Shown: positions 22,626 to 31,681 of the stretch, piece by piece
Layout of the letters: each line of letters begins with the position of its first letter
Position numbering within the stretch: the first letter of the stretch is position 1
Notes under the pieces: model-generated
What the model saw: only the letters and a program-made list of their open reading frames with translations
What the model was told of the DNA's origin: nothing
The model's database searches: none
Source: Polytrichum commune
Lineage: Eukaryota > Streptophyta > Polytrichopsida > Polytrichales > Polytrichaceae
Length of the DNA stretch: 64,000 bases
NCBI GenBank assembly: GCA_950295325.1
Contig: OX485805.1
Location: 15,425,501 to 15,489,500 of the forward strand
Direction: 5' to 3'
Made by a program: the position numbers and the translations under genes

Positions 22626-25600
22626 TCATTGAGTACGATTGGTGGAAGCACCAAGTACCGAAGATCCTCGACAGCGAGGACAACTCCACTGTCCAGATGG
22701 TAGAGAAGTCAAGGGTGGCCGCAAGCATGCCATGTGCCAACCGCGTTGACACTGATCACACAAGAGCATAGTAGCTGCTCCCTTCTTGTCTCCACACACA
22801 AAACATGGAAGACCCTCTGGTACGACGGCCAGTTCAGGATGAACTGTACCCTCAATAGGTAGATGACATGGGGCACAGTTTTTGGAATGCTCGCGACATT
22901 CCCTGCCATCCTTGCCTTCCAACAACAACAAACCACTTGGCAACACCTCCTTCACCCGAAGGATAGTGCGCCCCGCTCTGACATCCAATGTCGTAGGCGC
23001 CTCACGTTGAAGATAAACATAATCCCGTTGCCGAAATCTCCGCAACTGAGGCCGGTAAGCACCACTACGAATGCGTGCATAACGCAATGTGTCACGGTGC
23101 TGAGCAATGGACAAATTCTCCATGGCCATAGGCATGGCCCTCTGGAAGAATTGAGCCCACTCCTGCAAACACTCTGCCCAAAGGTCTGGGTCATCCAAGT
23201 TCACAACAGGAGCTAGTTTTTCCCGAATAGAACTCGGGAGTATAGGCTCACGTCCATACAATAATTGATACGGGCTGTAGGATGCCAAAGAGGCCTGCCT
23301 ACTAAATCGATAGCCCATAGCAATCCATGGCAACATAAGGTCCCAATCCCGGTGGCTTCCCCGAAGTAATCCATACTTCCTCAAGCCACGCTTGGTTGTC
23401 TGAACAACCCGTTCAGCCAAGCCATCTGCCTCCGGATGATCCCGAGAGGTGGTGCGGTGATCTATGAGAGCTTTAGTGCACAACTCCTCAAAAGCACCAA
23501 GGAACTCCCTCCCTTGGTCCGTCAACACCTCAGCTGGTGCTCCAAAACGTGCTAACACACGATCCAAAAAGGCGGCCGCGGCCAACTCTGCAGAGTTCTG
23601 GGGTAGAGCAACAAGCTCAATCCACTTGCTAAAATGCTCGACCATCACCAAAACGTACTTTGCTCCACGTGGTGTAACCACCAACGGCCCTGCAAAGTCC
23701 AGCGACCAACGGTAGCCTAATCCCATGATAGGTAAGGGCTGTAACTGAGGTGATAAGGTGTTAAAGCTAGACCTGACCCGGTCACAAACTTCACACCTCC
23801 CGACATATGCAGCCACCTGCTGATACATGCCAGTCCACCAATATTGGCCACGCAACATCGAATGTGTCCTGCGTATCCCAAAATGGCCAAGTTCCTCGTG
23901 CACTTGTTGCACCAAGGAGGCCCTCTGATCCGGCCTAGGAACAATACGCCTTGTCCCATCCGGCCACAATCGAAATAACAAACCGTTCTCCCAACGGAAC
24001 CTTGTTATTCGATGTCCAATCCTATCTTTTTCCATTGCCGAAATAGACAAAGGAAAGGTACCATGTTGAAGCTTATGCAATACGGGAAGATCCTCCCATA
24101 TATCCGCAATAGCTTGAGGCCGATCAGTCTCATCATCCGAGCCCTGTATCGGAATCTCAACAGATGAACCAGAAAATAAAGTGAGGTAGGCAGCCGCGTG
24201 CCAACCTGGAACCGCCTCTCGATCACAATCTCCATGCCACCTGGCCCCGGTCAAGTCCTCATCCGAAGGACTTGGATTGCGTGAGAGTCCATCTGCATCC
24301 ATGTTGGTAATCCCAGCACGGTGTACCACCTCAAAGTCATACTCCTGGAGCAACAAAGCCCACCTGGCAAGCTTGCCAGTAAGCTTATCCGACTCCATGA
24401 GCCACCGTAACGGCTGATGGTCAGTCACCAAAGTAAAGTGTTGACCATAAAGATATGGCCGGAAATGGGCAATAGCCCAAACCGCCGCCAATGCTTCTCC
24501 CTCATAGGACGAATAATTTGCCTCCGCCGTGTTGTTGCTTCGCGACGCGTAAGCAACAACATACTCCCGGCCAACGTCATCTTTCTGAGTAAGAACTGCT
24601 CCCAAACCCAATGAACTCCAATCTGTATGCAACTGGAAAGATTTGGAGACATCTGGACGTCGAAGCACTGGAGCCGTACCCAGTTTCTGCTTCAATGTCT
24701 CAAATGCCTGTTGCTGCTCACGACCCCAAGACCAAGGTTGGTCCTTGCTCGTGAGAATGGTGAGCGGCTTGGCAATCAAACTAAAGTTTTTGACGAATCG
24801 CCGATAGTAATTCGCCAAGCCCAAGAAAGCACGAAGTCTCGGCACATCTACCGGTGCCGGAATCTTCTGCAATGCGTCCACCTTAGCTTGTTGTACCCCA
24901 AGACCTCCTGGAACAATCATATGTCCCAAATATGCCAACCGGTCATGGAAAAACTTGCACTTGCCGTGGTGCAAGCGCAATCCCCACCGCTGCAACCGTT
25001 CAAAAACGGCTTGCAGATGCCTCACATGCTCCTGTGGTGTTGTACTGAAGATGATCACATCGTCTATGTAACACCGAGCAAAGGGCAAGCCAGAGAGAAC
25101 CTGATCCATCACCCGCTGAAACTCAGCGGGTGCATTCTTCAGGCCAAATGGAAGAAACTTCCAATGATAAAGTTGATCTTTCCCATCTTGATCAACTCCC
25201 CAAAATGCGGTCTTCACCCGATCTCCCGTAAGTAATGGAAGTTGGTGATATCCGGATCTCAAGTCCAAAGTGCTGAAGACCCGAGAAAATCCGATTGCAT
25301 CGAACAACTCCTCCGGGATTGGCATGGGATACCGATCCGACTTGGTCTTCCGATTAACTGGACGGTAATCCCCACACATCCGCTTCTCCGTCCAATTGCC
25401 AAAGATATCCTTCTTCGATGGCATAACCGTAGCACAAGCATACTCCCCGTTGGAAAGTTCGATTAGCCCTGCTGCCAAGAGCTCTCGGCAACGAGCCTGA
25501 ACGCCAATCCGCTCGGAAACACTGAGCCTGTAAGGTCTCCGAAAAATGGGATGGTCGTCCTCCAACTGAATGTGGATGGGTTTTCCTTTATAACCTTCAA

Positions 25601-25760
25601 GATCCTGAAGGCTAAAAGCAAAACATCTACGGTACGAGCGAATAAATGCTCGTACCTTACGTGCCTCAGCACCAGTAAGACGAGGGCCTAATTCAAGTGG
25701 CCAATCATCAAACTCTGTAGTCTCCCTCTCCACCAAAGGAGAACTACCTGATGCTGGCAC
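22626..25760 (-). CDS. pol: Pol: reverse transcriptase, RNase H, DDE integrase and PHD finger
   Basis: This is an open frame of 1044 codons, in the same frame as the upstream Gag-methyltransferase frame and separated from it only by a UAG, so it is probably made by readthrough; the GTG at 25760 is not a convincing independent start. Domains: Ty3-type reverse transcriptase with the catalytic YIDD at residues 231-234; RNase H with LHTDWSSLG (Asp380); integrase zinc finger (His621, His626, Cys656, Cys659); catalytic core D688, D748, E783 with the classic 35-residue spacing; and a C-terminal PHD finger (Cys986, Cys989, Cys1001, Cys1004, His1009, Cys1012, Cys1027, Cys1030). Many plant Ty3 elements have a chromodomain after the integrase; here a PHD finger takes that place and could direct insertion by reading histone H3 tails. 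No internal stop was seen. Confidence 0.93.
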   Translation of the reverse strand: MPASGSSPLVERETTEFDDWPLELGPRLTGAEARKVRAFIRSYRRCFAFSLQDLEGYKGKPIHIQLEDDHPIFRRPYRLSVSERIGVQARCRELLAAGLIELSNGEYACATVMPSKKDIFGNWTEKRMCGDYRPVNRKTKSDRYPMPIPEELFDAIGFSRVFSTLDLRSGYHQLPLLTGDRVKTAFWGVDQDGKDQLYHWKFLPFGLKNAPAEFQRVMDQVLSGLPFARCYIDDVIIFSTTPQEHVRHLQAVFERLQRWGLRLHHGKCKFFHDRLAYLGHMIVPGGLGVQQAKVDALQKIPAPVDVPRLRAFLGLANYYRRFVKNFSLIAKPLTILTSKDQPWSWGREQQQAFETLKQKLGTAPVLRRPDVSKSFQLHTDWSSLGLGAVLTQKDDVGREYVVAYASRSNNTAEANYSSYEGEALAAVWAIAHFRPYLYGQHFTLVTDHQPLRWLMESDKLTGKLARWALLLQEYDFEVVHRAGITNMDADGLSRNPSPSDEDLTGARWHGDCDREAVPGWHAAAYLTLFSGSSVEIPIQGSDDETDRPQAIADIWEDLPVLHKLQHGTFPLSISAMEKDRIGHRITRFRWENGLLFRLWPDGTRRIVPRPDQRASLVQQVHEELGHFGIRRTHSMLRGQYWWTGMYQQVAAYVGRCEVCDRVRSSFNTLSPQLQPLPIMGLGYRWSLDFAGPLVVTPRGAKYVLVMVEHFSKWIELVALPQNSAELAAAAFLDRVLARFGAPAEVLTDQGREFLGAFEELCTKALIDHRTTSRDHPEADGLAERVVQTTKRGLRKYGLLRGSHRDWDLMLPWIAMGYRFSRQASLASYSPYQLLYGREPILPSSIREKLAPVVNLDDPDLWAECLQEWAQFFQRAMPMAMENLSIAQHRDTLRYARIRSGAYRPQLRRFRQRDYVYLQREAPTTLDVRAGRTILRVKEVLPSGLLLLEGKDGRECREHSKNCAPCHLPIEGTVHPELAVVPEGLPCFVCGDKKGAATMLLCDQCQRGWHMACLRPPLTSLPSGQWSCPRCRGSSVLGASTNRTQ

Positions 25761-25778
25761 AGACTCTAATTGCTAATG
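25761..25778 (-). promoter_or_regulatory. Leaky UAG stop in CAA-UUA context
   Basis: Minus-strand codons read CAT TAG CAA TTA GAG TCT. The stop (25775-25773) is followed by CAA TTA, which fits the CARYYA rule of the tobamovirus-type readthrough signal exactly. Frames before and after are the same and both are long and intact. A small proportion of readthrough would set the Gag to Pol ratio, as in gammaretroviruses, instead of a frameshift. Confidence 0.85.
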
Positions 25779-28700
25779 AGAGGAGGGAGCATTAACCATG
25801 CCCCCAGTCTCAGTGCTAGCACTAGAGTCTGGCATTTCTTCATCACCACCAATATGTGATGATGAAGCCACCACCAGAGGCGAAGAAGCCGAAGCAGTGT
25901 AAAAATGTTGAGCTCGAAGCTCCTCCATTACATGCTGCTCGAATTGAGAAGTTTGTTCGGCTTCTCCAACCATGGCATGAATTCCCTCCTCAATGGATGT
26001 GGACCGTTGTGCCCCCTGACCAGAGTTCTCTGCCCCCAGAGGCAACCACTGGTCACCACAATGTCTTTGCCATGAAAGACATAAACCAACAGTCCACACC
26101 ATAGTATGAAGATCCATGGCTTGGCCCAATACGAAGCGTCGTTGGCCTTCAGAAAGGCCAGGAGCTGCGGTGGTGCCAGTGCGAAATCCCATTGCACGCT
26201 CCCGTTCATCTGCCAATGGTTCGGTGTGGGTTTTGGTGTGAGCATCCCACACCATACCTGGCCCCTGATCGCGGAAAGCAAATGACTGTGGAAACGTCAT
26301 GAATGTGGGAAAAGCCCGCCGTGGTGCCCCCACTTTGTTGACCAATGCCAATGGGGGTAAATCATCTCGGACAACCGGCAAAGAAGTCCGGTTTGGATCC
26401 AAGATGTTGTCCACCTTTTGATCAAAAGGTGGAGGCACTACAGAAAATGCTGCAGCTAATGTAGATGATGGTGTGAGGTTGGTCCAAATCCACCGAGGCC
26501 GGTGGGCATAAGAACCAATGCTCGCAGCATCTACCAAAATTGGATCTCCAAGGTGTTGACGAACATAATGATCGCCTTCCACCACCTTGGCCCGGGAGTC
26601 TCCGAACATAGGTACATTCTCGAAAATATATGCTGGAGGGGAAAATTGGTGGGAATACCACCACTGCATGAGACGAATGAGGTCCCAAAATAGACTAGAC
26701 CTGGTATCCTCTAGTCCTCCGCCTGCTCCAGCACGTGAATGGCCCTGGCATGGCCATCCCGCAATCACCATATCCACTGGACCCAAATGTCGTAAATCGG
26801 CCTCACTGATGAGTGTGACATCACGAGGGAGACGTGAAAAACACCCACGAATGGCAGTTGGAGGTAACTGCTGGGGGTACAATACCATCAATTGGTGAAG
26901 ATGATGACGAGCCACACGGGTGGACACTTGAGAGTTGTCCACATAGACATATCGTCTAACCGTGAGGCCAGCCTCCAATACGGCCGCTAAGCCTGTGCCG
27001 ATGCCCCCAAACAGTTCCACCAAAGTAATTCCCGCGTCTGGCGGCTGCCATAAAATGGGATGTGCCAATGCCGAGAGGACACCCGGTATGACCGGTGTCC
27101 TAGGAGTGAGAGAGTGAACAATATTCTCGCACCTCCGAAATAGCTCGGCGGAATCACGCCAAGGAGGAAGGGGATCCTTGGGATGGCGCACCAATGCACC
27201 CTTAGGTGCCATATCCCGTGGATCGTCTGTACTCCCCATGAACGCCAATGACTCATCCAACAATGCGGAACCATAAGGCAATGTGTCCACCATAGCACCA
27301 CATCCAAAAACCATAGATAATGGTGCTATGGTCGCGGCTGCCGCGAAAGCCACGGGAATAAGTTCCCTGCGGCCATCCCCAACCGACCAACCTGGTCGGA
27401 TCCACGCCTCTTCAGTCCAGTTGTCCAAACCAAAACCAAGAGGATAAAGTGCTTGCTGACCAACTAAAATGTCATAGTTGGTCGCATCCGTCACCGCACA
27501 CCTAAGAAGAAGAGGTGCGGGTGAATCTCCAGGCTTCACTCGGAAGCTAAGCTGTAATGGCTCCCGAGTATATTCCGTGGCCCGCTCCACGTGACCAATG
27601 GATGTGACAATGGTGAATGGACAGGGAGCCAAATCCTCGGCCGTCAACCCCAACTCTTGGGCAAGCCTCTTGCCGATCATAACTGGCTGTGCCCCTGAAT
27701 CCATCATCACACAACGGGGAGAAACCTGAGTAACATTGCTCCCAGTGCGACTGACCACCAAAATGCCGGTATCATTCACCATCCGTACAACGCCAGGTCG
27801 AATGCCTTGACGCTCGCGAGCAGGTCGAGCAGCTACATCGGATAGATAAGCTGCGCCTGCAGAGGCTGGTGAATGATAAGATGTGGTTGGCTCCTGGCCA
27901 TCCAAGGTGTGTGCGTCAAAAGACGCAATGGCCTCCTTCGCAAGCCTCGCTCGCCGTTTGGCGGCTTCCTCAGGATCCTCCGTGGTAGGAAGCTCTGCGG
28001 TTGCTTGAGCCACAGTAAGAGAAGACGGGGTTGCCTTCCCCTCCAATATCCTACCTGCTAGGTAAAAAACCTTAGCTGGTTGGATATCGGATGACGACCA
28101 ATCCATTGCTGTGAACAAAGGCGTGTGCAACACTTTGGATGCCAAAGTGTGCACCACGTCGGTCGACGGACTCGAAGCCTCCAAGCTCGAATTGCGAACA
28201 CTGACAGATTGGGCAGCATCAGCCAATCCAAAAGACAATGGAAGGCGTGCCTGACCAATCTGATCCGCGGGACTATTGTGCCGAGCTCGTAAGCTGTCCA
28301 CAGACTCTCCTGTGGTCGAAGGCGTGGCTCGTGACACGGTTTGAGCACGTGTCATAGCGGCAGAACTCACCACCTCGCCCGAGGCTCCGAACATATAGTA
28401 ATCCGGAGTGGAAGAACTAGCCTGAGCTGCGGAAGAAGACGGTGAGGCCAAAATTTGGCCGGATGACGCCAAGCTTTTGAACCTCTCCTCCATGGCTCCA
28501 ATCTTCGCCTCCAACGTCTTCTCCCGATCGGAAGAAGGACGTTTCTCGGGATGGAGAGCGAAGCAATTCTCCACCGCGTGATTGTTCCGCCCACAATGAG
28601 AACACTTCAACTGTTTGGGTAACTGATTACCCGTCCCCTTCGTCGAGCCCTTAGCGGGAACAAATGGTTTCCGCTTCGGAGTAGTGACGTTCTGGGCTTG

Positions 28701-29855
28701 CCTATGCTTCGAAGGACAATCCTTCTTAGCATGGCCCGCCTGTCCACAAGACCAACAATGCAAGATCTTGTCCACCTCTGCTTCTGCCAACCCCGCAGCC
28801 GCAACTGGAACCTTCCGGGATTTGCTAGAATCCACTAGCATGGACACCAAGTCAGTGGCGTCGTGCTGACACAAGGCACGATCACACTGCTCAACAATGG
28901 TGAAAGCTTCCGCAAGTGTCGCTCGGCCACCATGATCCATGATGATCCTGGGTAAAGCTAAGTCAATGAGGCGTTTGTCAAGCTTTGACAAAAACACCTT
29001 TACCAACTGGCTCTCGGCGAAAACACCTCCAGATTCCCTAGCAAACCTCGCCAACCTCGTGTACATGGTACGAGGCGTGTCATCTTTCTCCCGTCGAAAG
29101 TCTTGGATACGCTGCATTTGATCGCGGCGGAAGCCTCCATATTCCGCCTCCAAATGGAGTTGGAATTCTTGTAGAGGATCAAAACCCGGCGGAGCTCCTA
29201 AAGAAGCTAATGCCGTCTGGGTAGCCTGGGCATAACGTGACAGTGGAAGAATGGGGCTCGAGGTACTCGCCGTTGCGGGAGCTTGGCCCTGAGCCGTGGG
29301 ATTGATAGGAAAAGCTCCCTCCACCTCCACTTCGTATACTCCCTCCTGTACCTCCGTCTTAACCTCAGGGACGGCCATGAAACTGGAAGCTGCGCCTTCC
29401 TTCAATGCAGATACCAACTCAACCCGAGTCTCCCAGTACCGCTCGACCTGGCGCAGTTCCATCCAATGAGTGTCCGTCCACTGCTCATAAGTTTGGAGAG
29501 CTTCATGCTCCAAATGTTGAGGCAAAAGCTCGAACGCATACCAATCGTTAAAATTGGTATTGCGTTGGCGTTTCTCTCGCATCCACGTACGAAACCGGAT
29601 TTTCCAGTCTTGCAGAGAAATGGTCCCTGCTCGACCGGAAAACCGGTCCCGTATCCCTCCCCTAGTCTCCTCCTCCATATCGTCAAAGGTTCCCACCCAC
29701 AGGACGTGAGACCGAGTGATAGTCCCCCACGCCGAAGTAGGCTGAAAAGCCTCGTTGGGTGCTACCACTGGTTCCACGTCCGAGAGGTCCGAGGGATGAC
29801 CTTCCGATGCTCCTGGGGACGGAGAACGATAATGTTGAGTACGAGTTGTAACCAT
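25773..29855 (-). CDS. gag-pro: Gag - retropepsin - C5-cytosine DNA methyltransferase polyprotein
   Basis: An intact frame of 1360 codons starts at ATG 29855. The N-terminal Gag capsid-like region runs to about residue 340, followed by two CCHC zinc knuckles (CWSCGQAGHAKKDC at 367-380, CSHCGRNNHAVENC at 418-431). A retropepsin motif MMDSGAQPVMIG has its catalytic Asp at 719. Residues about 943-1258 form a C5-cytosine methyltransferase: motif I VELFGGIG (949-953 core), motif IV AGWPCQGHS with catalytic Cys1036, motif VI FENV (Glu1079), motif VIII HRPRW (Arg1119/Arg1121) and motif X LGQAMDL (about 1243-1248). Motifs VIII-X and the short target-recognition region recall DNMT3-type enzymes, while PCQGHS recalls DNMT1/Dcm types. 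The order Gag-protease-methyltransferase before RT is unusual. All catalytic residues are present, so activity is possible. Confidence 0.92.
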   Translation of the reverse strand: MVTTRTQHYRSPSPGASEGHPSDLSDVEPVVAPNEAFQPTSAWGTITRSHVLWVGTFDDMEEETRGGIRDRFSGRAGTISLQDWKIRFRTWMREKRQRNTNFNDWYAFELLPQHLEHEALQTYEQWTDTHWMELRQVERYWETRVELVSALKEGAASSFMAVPEVKTEVQEGVYEVEVEGAFPINPTAQGQAPATASTSSPILPLSRYAQATQTALASLGAPPGFDPLQEFQLHLEAEYGGFRRDQMQRIQDFRREKDDTPRTMYTRLARFARESGGVFAESQLVKVFLSKLDKRLIDLALPRIIMDHGGRATLAEAFTIVEQCDRALCQHDATDLVSMLVDSSKSRKVPVAAAGLAEAEVDKILHCWSCGQAGHAKKDCPSKHRQAQNVTTPKRKPFVPAKGSTKGTGNQLPKQLKCSHCGRNNHAVENCFALHPEKRPSSDREKTLEAKIGAMEERFKSLASSGQILASPSSSAAQASSSTPDYYMFGASGEVVSSAAMTRAQTVSRATPSTTGESVDSLRARHNSPADQIGQARLPLSFGLADAAQSVSVRNSSLEASSPSTDVVHTLASKVLHTPLFTAMDWSSSDIQPAKVFYLAGRILEGKATPSSLTVAQATAELPTTEDPEEAAKRRARLAKEAIASFDAHTLDGQEPTTSYHSPASAGAAYLSDVAARPARERQGIRPGVVRMVNDTGILVVSRTGSNVTQVSPRCVMMDSGAQPVMIGKRLAQELGLTAEDLAPCPFTIVTSIGHVERATEYTREPLQLSFRVKPGDSPAPLLLRCAVTDATNYDILVGQQALYPLGFGLDNWTEEAWIRPGWSVGDGRRELIPVAFAAAATIAPLSMVFGCGAMVDTLPYGSALLDESLAFMGSTDDPRDMAPKGALVRHPKDPLPPWRDSAELFRRCENIVHSLTPRTPVIPGVLSALAHPILWQPPDAGITLVELFGGIGTGLAAVLEAGLTVRRYVYVDNSQVSTRVARHHLHQLMVLYPQQLPPTAIRGCFSRLPRDVTLISEADLRHLGPVDMVIAGWPCQGHSRAGAGGGLEDTRSSLFWDLIRLMQWWYSHQFSPPAYIFENVPMFGDSRAKVVEGDHYVRQHLGDPILVDAASIGSYAHRPRWIWTNLTPSSTLAAAFSVVPPPFDQKVDNILDPNRTSLPVVRDDLPPLALVNKVGAPRRAFPTFMTFPQSFAFRDQGPGMVWDAHTKTHTEPLADERERAMGFRTGTTAAPGLSEGQRRFVLGQAMDLHTMVWTVGLCLSWQRHCGDQWLPLGAENSGQGAQRSTSIEEGIHAMVGEAEQTSQFEQHVMEELRAQHFYTASASSPLVVASSSHIGGDEEMPDSSASTETGGMVNAPSSH

Positions 29856-31348
29856 AAACCCACAATGGGATGGTCACCGAATCAACAACCCAAATGAATT
29901 AGTATTCAGTTACAAAGAGAAAAAGGGTCAAAGGCAACCTGCACCTGCAACCACCACCAAAACTTATGGTCTGCTGGTCATTAACCCAGCCTCACCACAA
30001 GTGAAAACAAGCACCGCCCACTTGGTGCACAAACAAAGGTCCCGTCGGTCATTAATCCGACCTCACCTCCACAGTACCCTATCACAATCTAGGACTACAC
30101 AAAATGGGGCAATGTTGGAATACTCCAACACAACAGCCCGCCACGGGGGAAGGTACCACAACAAAATACAAGGAACAATGCAAGAACAGCACTGGATCCT
30201 CTTCCCCAAAACAACACTTAAGCATAAATCGAAAACGACCGCAACCAACTGGCACCCGCCTGCAGTCGGTGGTCAAAACGAAAAGCCCCTGTTGCTTTGG
30301 AAAAGGAAATGCACATATCCTATTCTTCCATTACAACCCAAAATTCAATGCATAAGGAAACTTGTGGAACCTATGTTCATGAACACAATTCGACCTCAAC
30401 ATAGGTCGAACGGTGATTCCACATGCCACAACATTCTTGTGGCAATCCCTTGGCAATCCTTAAACAATCCCCCAAATGAAATTACCTTAATATTTCATAA
30501 GAAGTTTGGGGTTCATCTTGTGTTCTTGATTAATGAAAATAAGAAATTAACCTCTTAGAGAGAAAAGAAAAATAAGAAGTTGAAAGAAAACATTAATTAA
30601 TTAATTAAAATAAAAAAAATCCGGTTTAAATTATTAAATTAAATTAAATTAAATTAAGTCCGGTTTTAATTCATTAACGCATTGATTAATTAAAACAAAA
30701 ACAAAAACAAAAACAAAAAAAACAAAATACACAACCGGTTGGACTTGCAAGCACTTGGAAATCAACTGATTACGCCCACAAACCTCTCCAATCTCTGCTG
30801 GAATGGCAGCCTGCAGACTGACGCAGCCAGCCGCCGCAAAATGTCGTAGCCAGACGCCGCAGACTGTCGCAGCCAGACGCCACAGACTGCCGCCGCGGTC
30901 TGACGCAGACTGCCGCCGCCAGACGCCACGATCTGACGCACACTGCCGCCGCTAGCCGCCGCGGTTCTGCACACCAGGGGCCAGCAACAGAGGGAGGCTG
31001 GCCGCCTCCCTCTCTCCTTTTTTTTTTTTTTGTTATTTGTTTTTTTTTTAATCACACTTTCTCCACTTAGTGTGAAGAATCCGTTCCAAAGCACAATGGC
31101 GTGAATGCTTGCTTGCAAGCGACCAAATGGTACAAAATTTCGTGAAAAATTCAATGAATTCTCATCACAATTCAAGTGATGTGTAAACTTCACAAGCACA
31201 CCTCTTTCTTCTTGTTGCTCCGCAAATCCGCGATGTTGTCATTCCAGAACTTCACAACTTCATCAATTCTTGTCTTCACACCCTCCCTTGCGCGTTACAT
31301 CTCAAGAATGAAGAAGAAAACATCAAAGATGAAGCATTCTTGCCAAGT
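29856..31348 (-). other. Retrotransposon 5' leader, non-coding
   Basis: These 1.5 kb between alpha and the Gag start contain no convincing gene. Landmarks: a GC-rich imperfect minisatellite at about 30815-30965 built of CAGACGCCRCAGACTG-like words; a T-run at about 31018-31050; a TTAAA-rich stretch at 30600-30660; and a short duplication near 29975-30065 (CTGGTCATTAACCCAGCCTC / TCGGTCATTAATCCGACCTC). The first 15 nt of the leader in element sense (31348-31334) are complementary to 31558-31544 inside alpha. Confidence 0.7.
31334..31348 (-). promoter_or_regulatory. Candidate self-complementary primer-binding site
   Basis: In element sense the leader starts ACTTGGCAAGAATGC, flush with the end of alpha. 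The exact 15-nt complement occurs inside the same alpha block at 31544-31558. Elements of the Tf1/sushi group prime reverse transcription with the folded 5' end of their own mRNA, annealed to a site just behind the 5' LTR. The position here fits that scheme, and no tRNA-complementary site was seen. Confidence 0.5.
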
Positions 31349-31681
31349 GGGAAGGAAGAGAGTAGAACACTCATAATAGCTCTAAATCTCTTCAAATGCA
31401 CACAAATTAGTCAAGCTATCTCTCACTCCACCAAGGGAGAATCCAAGAGTGTAAGTAGGGGAAGAAGAACTCAAGATTTATTGCAAAATCATGCAATCTA
31501 CACCTCACACAAGCTCTCTCCACACACTAACTCACAAGACTTGACTTGGCAAGAATGCCAAGCCAAGGAGGAGGCTCCTCACTTAGGAGCCTTCCTCTCC
31601 ACATCTAGATTCATCCATCCAAATCTAGATGGATGAAACCCAACGGATATGGTGCGGCTTTCGACGCCGCATACCGTGACA
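31349..31681 (-). repeat. Right terminus: alpha block
   Basis: This 333-bp block appears identical to 21901-22233. It is the 5' end of the element on the minus strand and abuts the transposase coding sequence through the TCTC duplication. Unlike a normal LTR it is not followed by the beta block. Confidence 0.93.

Larger units (their letters stand above)
21795..31681 (-). mobile_element. Ty3-type retrotransposon encoding a C5-cytosine methyltransferase and a PHD finger
   Basis: The element is 9887 bp on the minus strand, inside the MULE transposase gene. Its ends are TG..CA (TGTCACGG at 31681, ..CGACA at 21795), flanked by TCTC on both sides (21791-21794, 31682-31685). Element order: alpha block 31681-31349, leader 31348-29856, Gag-protease-methyltransferase frame 29855-25773, UAG, RT-RNase H-integrase-PHD frame to 22626, purine tract about 22353-22344, beta 22341-22236, gc, alpha 22233-21901, beta 21900-21795. 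Both alpha copies (333 bp) and both beta copies (106 bp) appear identical and all catalytic motifs are present. This indicates a recent, possibly active insertion. No tRNA-type primer-binding site was found. Confidence 0.9.

Noticed and set aside
22626-22810. Chromodomain at the integrase C-terminus
   Set aside because: The residues form a Cys4-His-Cys3 PHD pattern, and no chromodomain signature was seen.
30762-31199. 145-aa minus-strand frame in the retroelement leader
   Set aside because: It spans the T-run and the GC-rich minisatellite, has low-complexity composition and resembles no retroelement protein.
29856-31348. tRNA-type primer-binding site
   Set aside because: I looked for a sequence complementary to the initiator-Met tRNA 3' end (TGGTATCAGAGC) after the alpha block and in the leader and found none.
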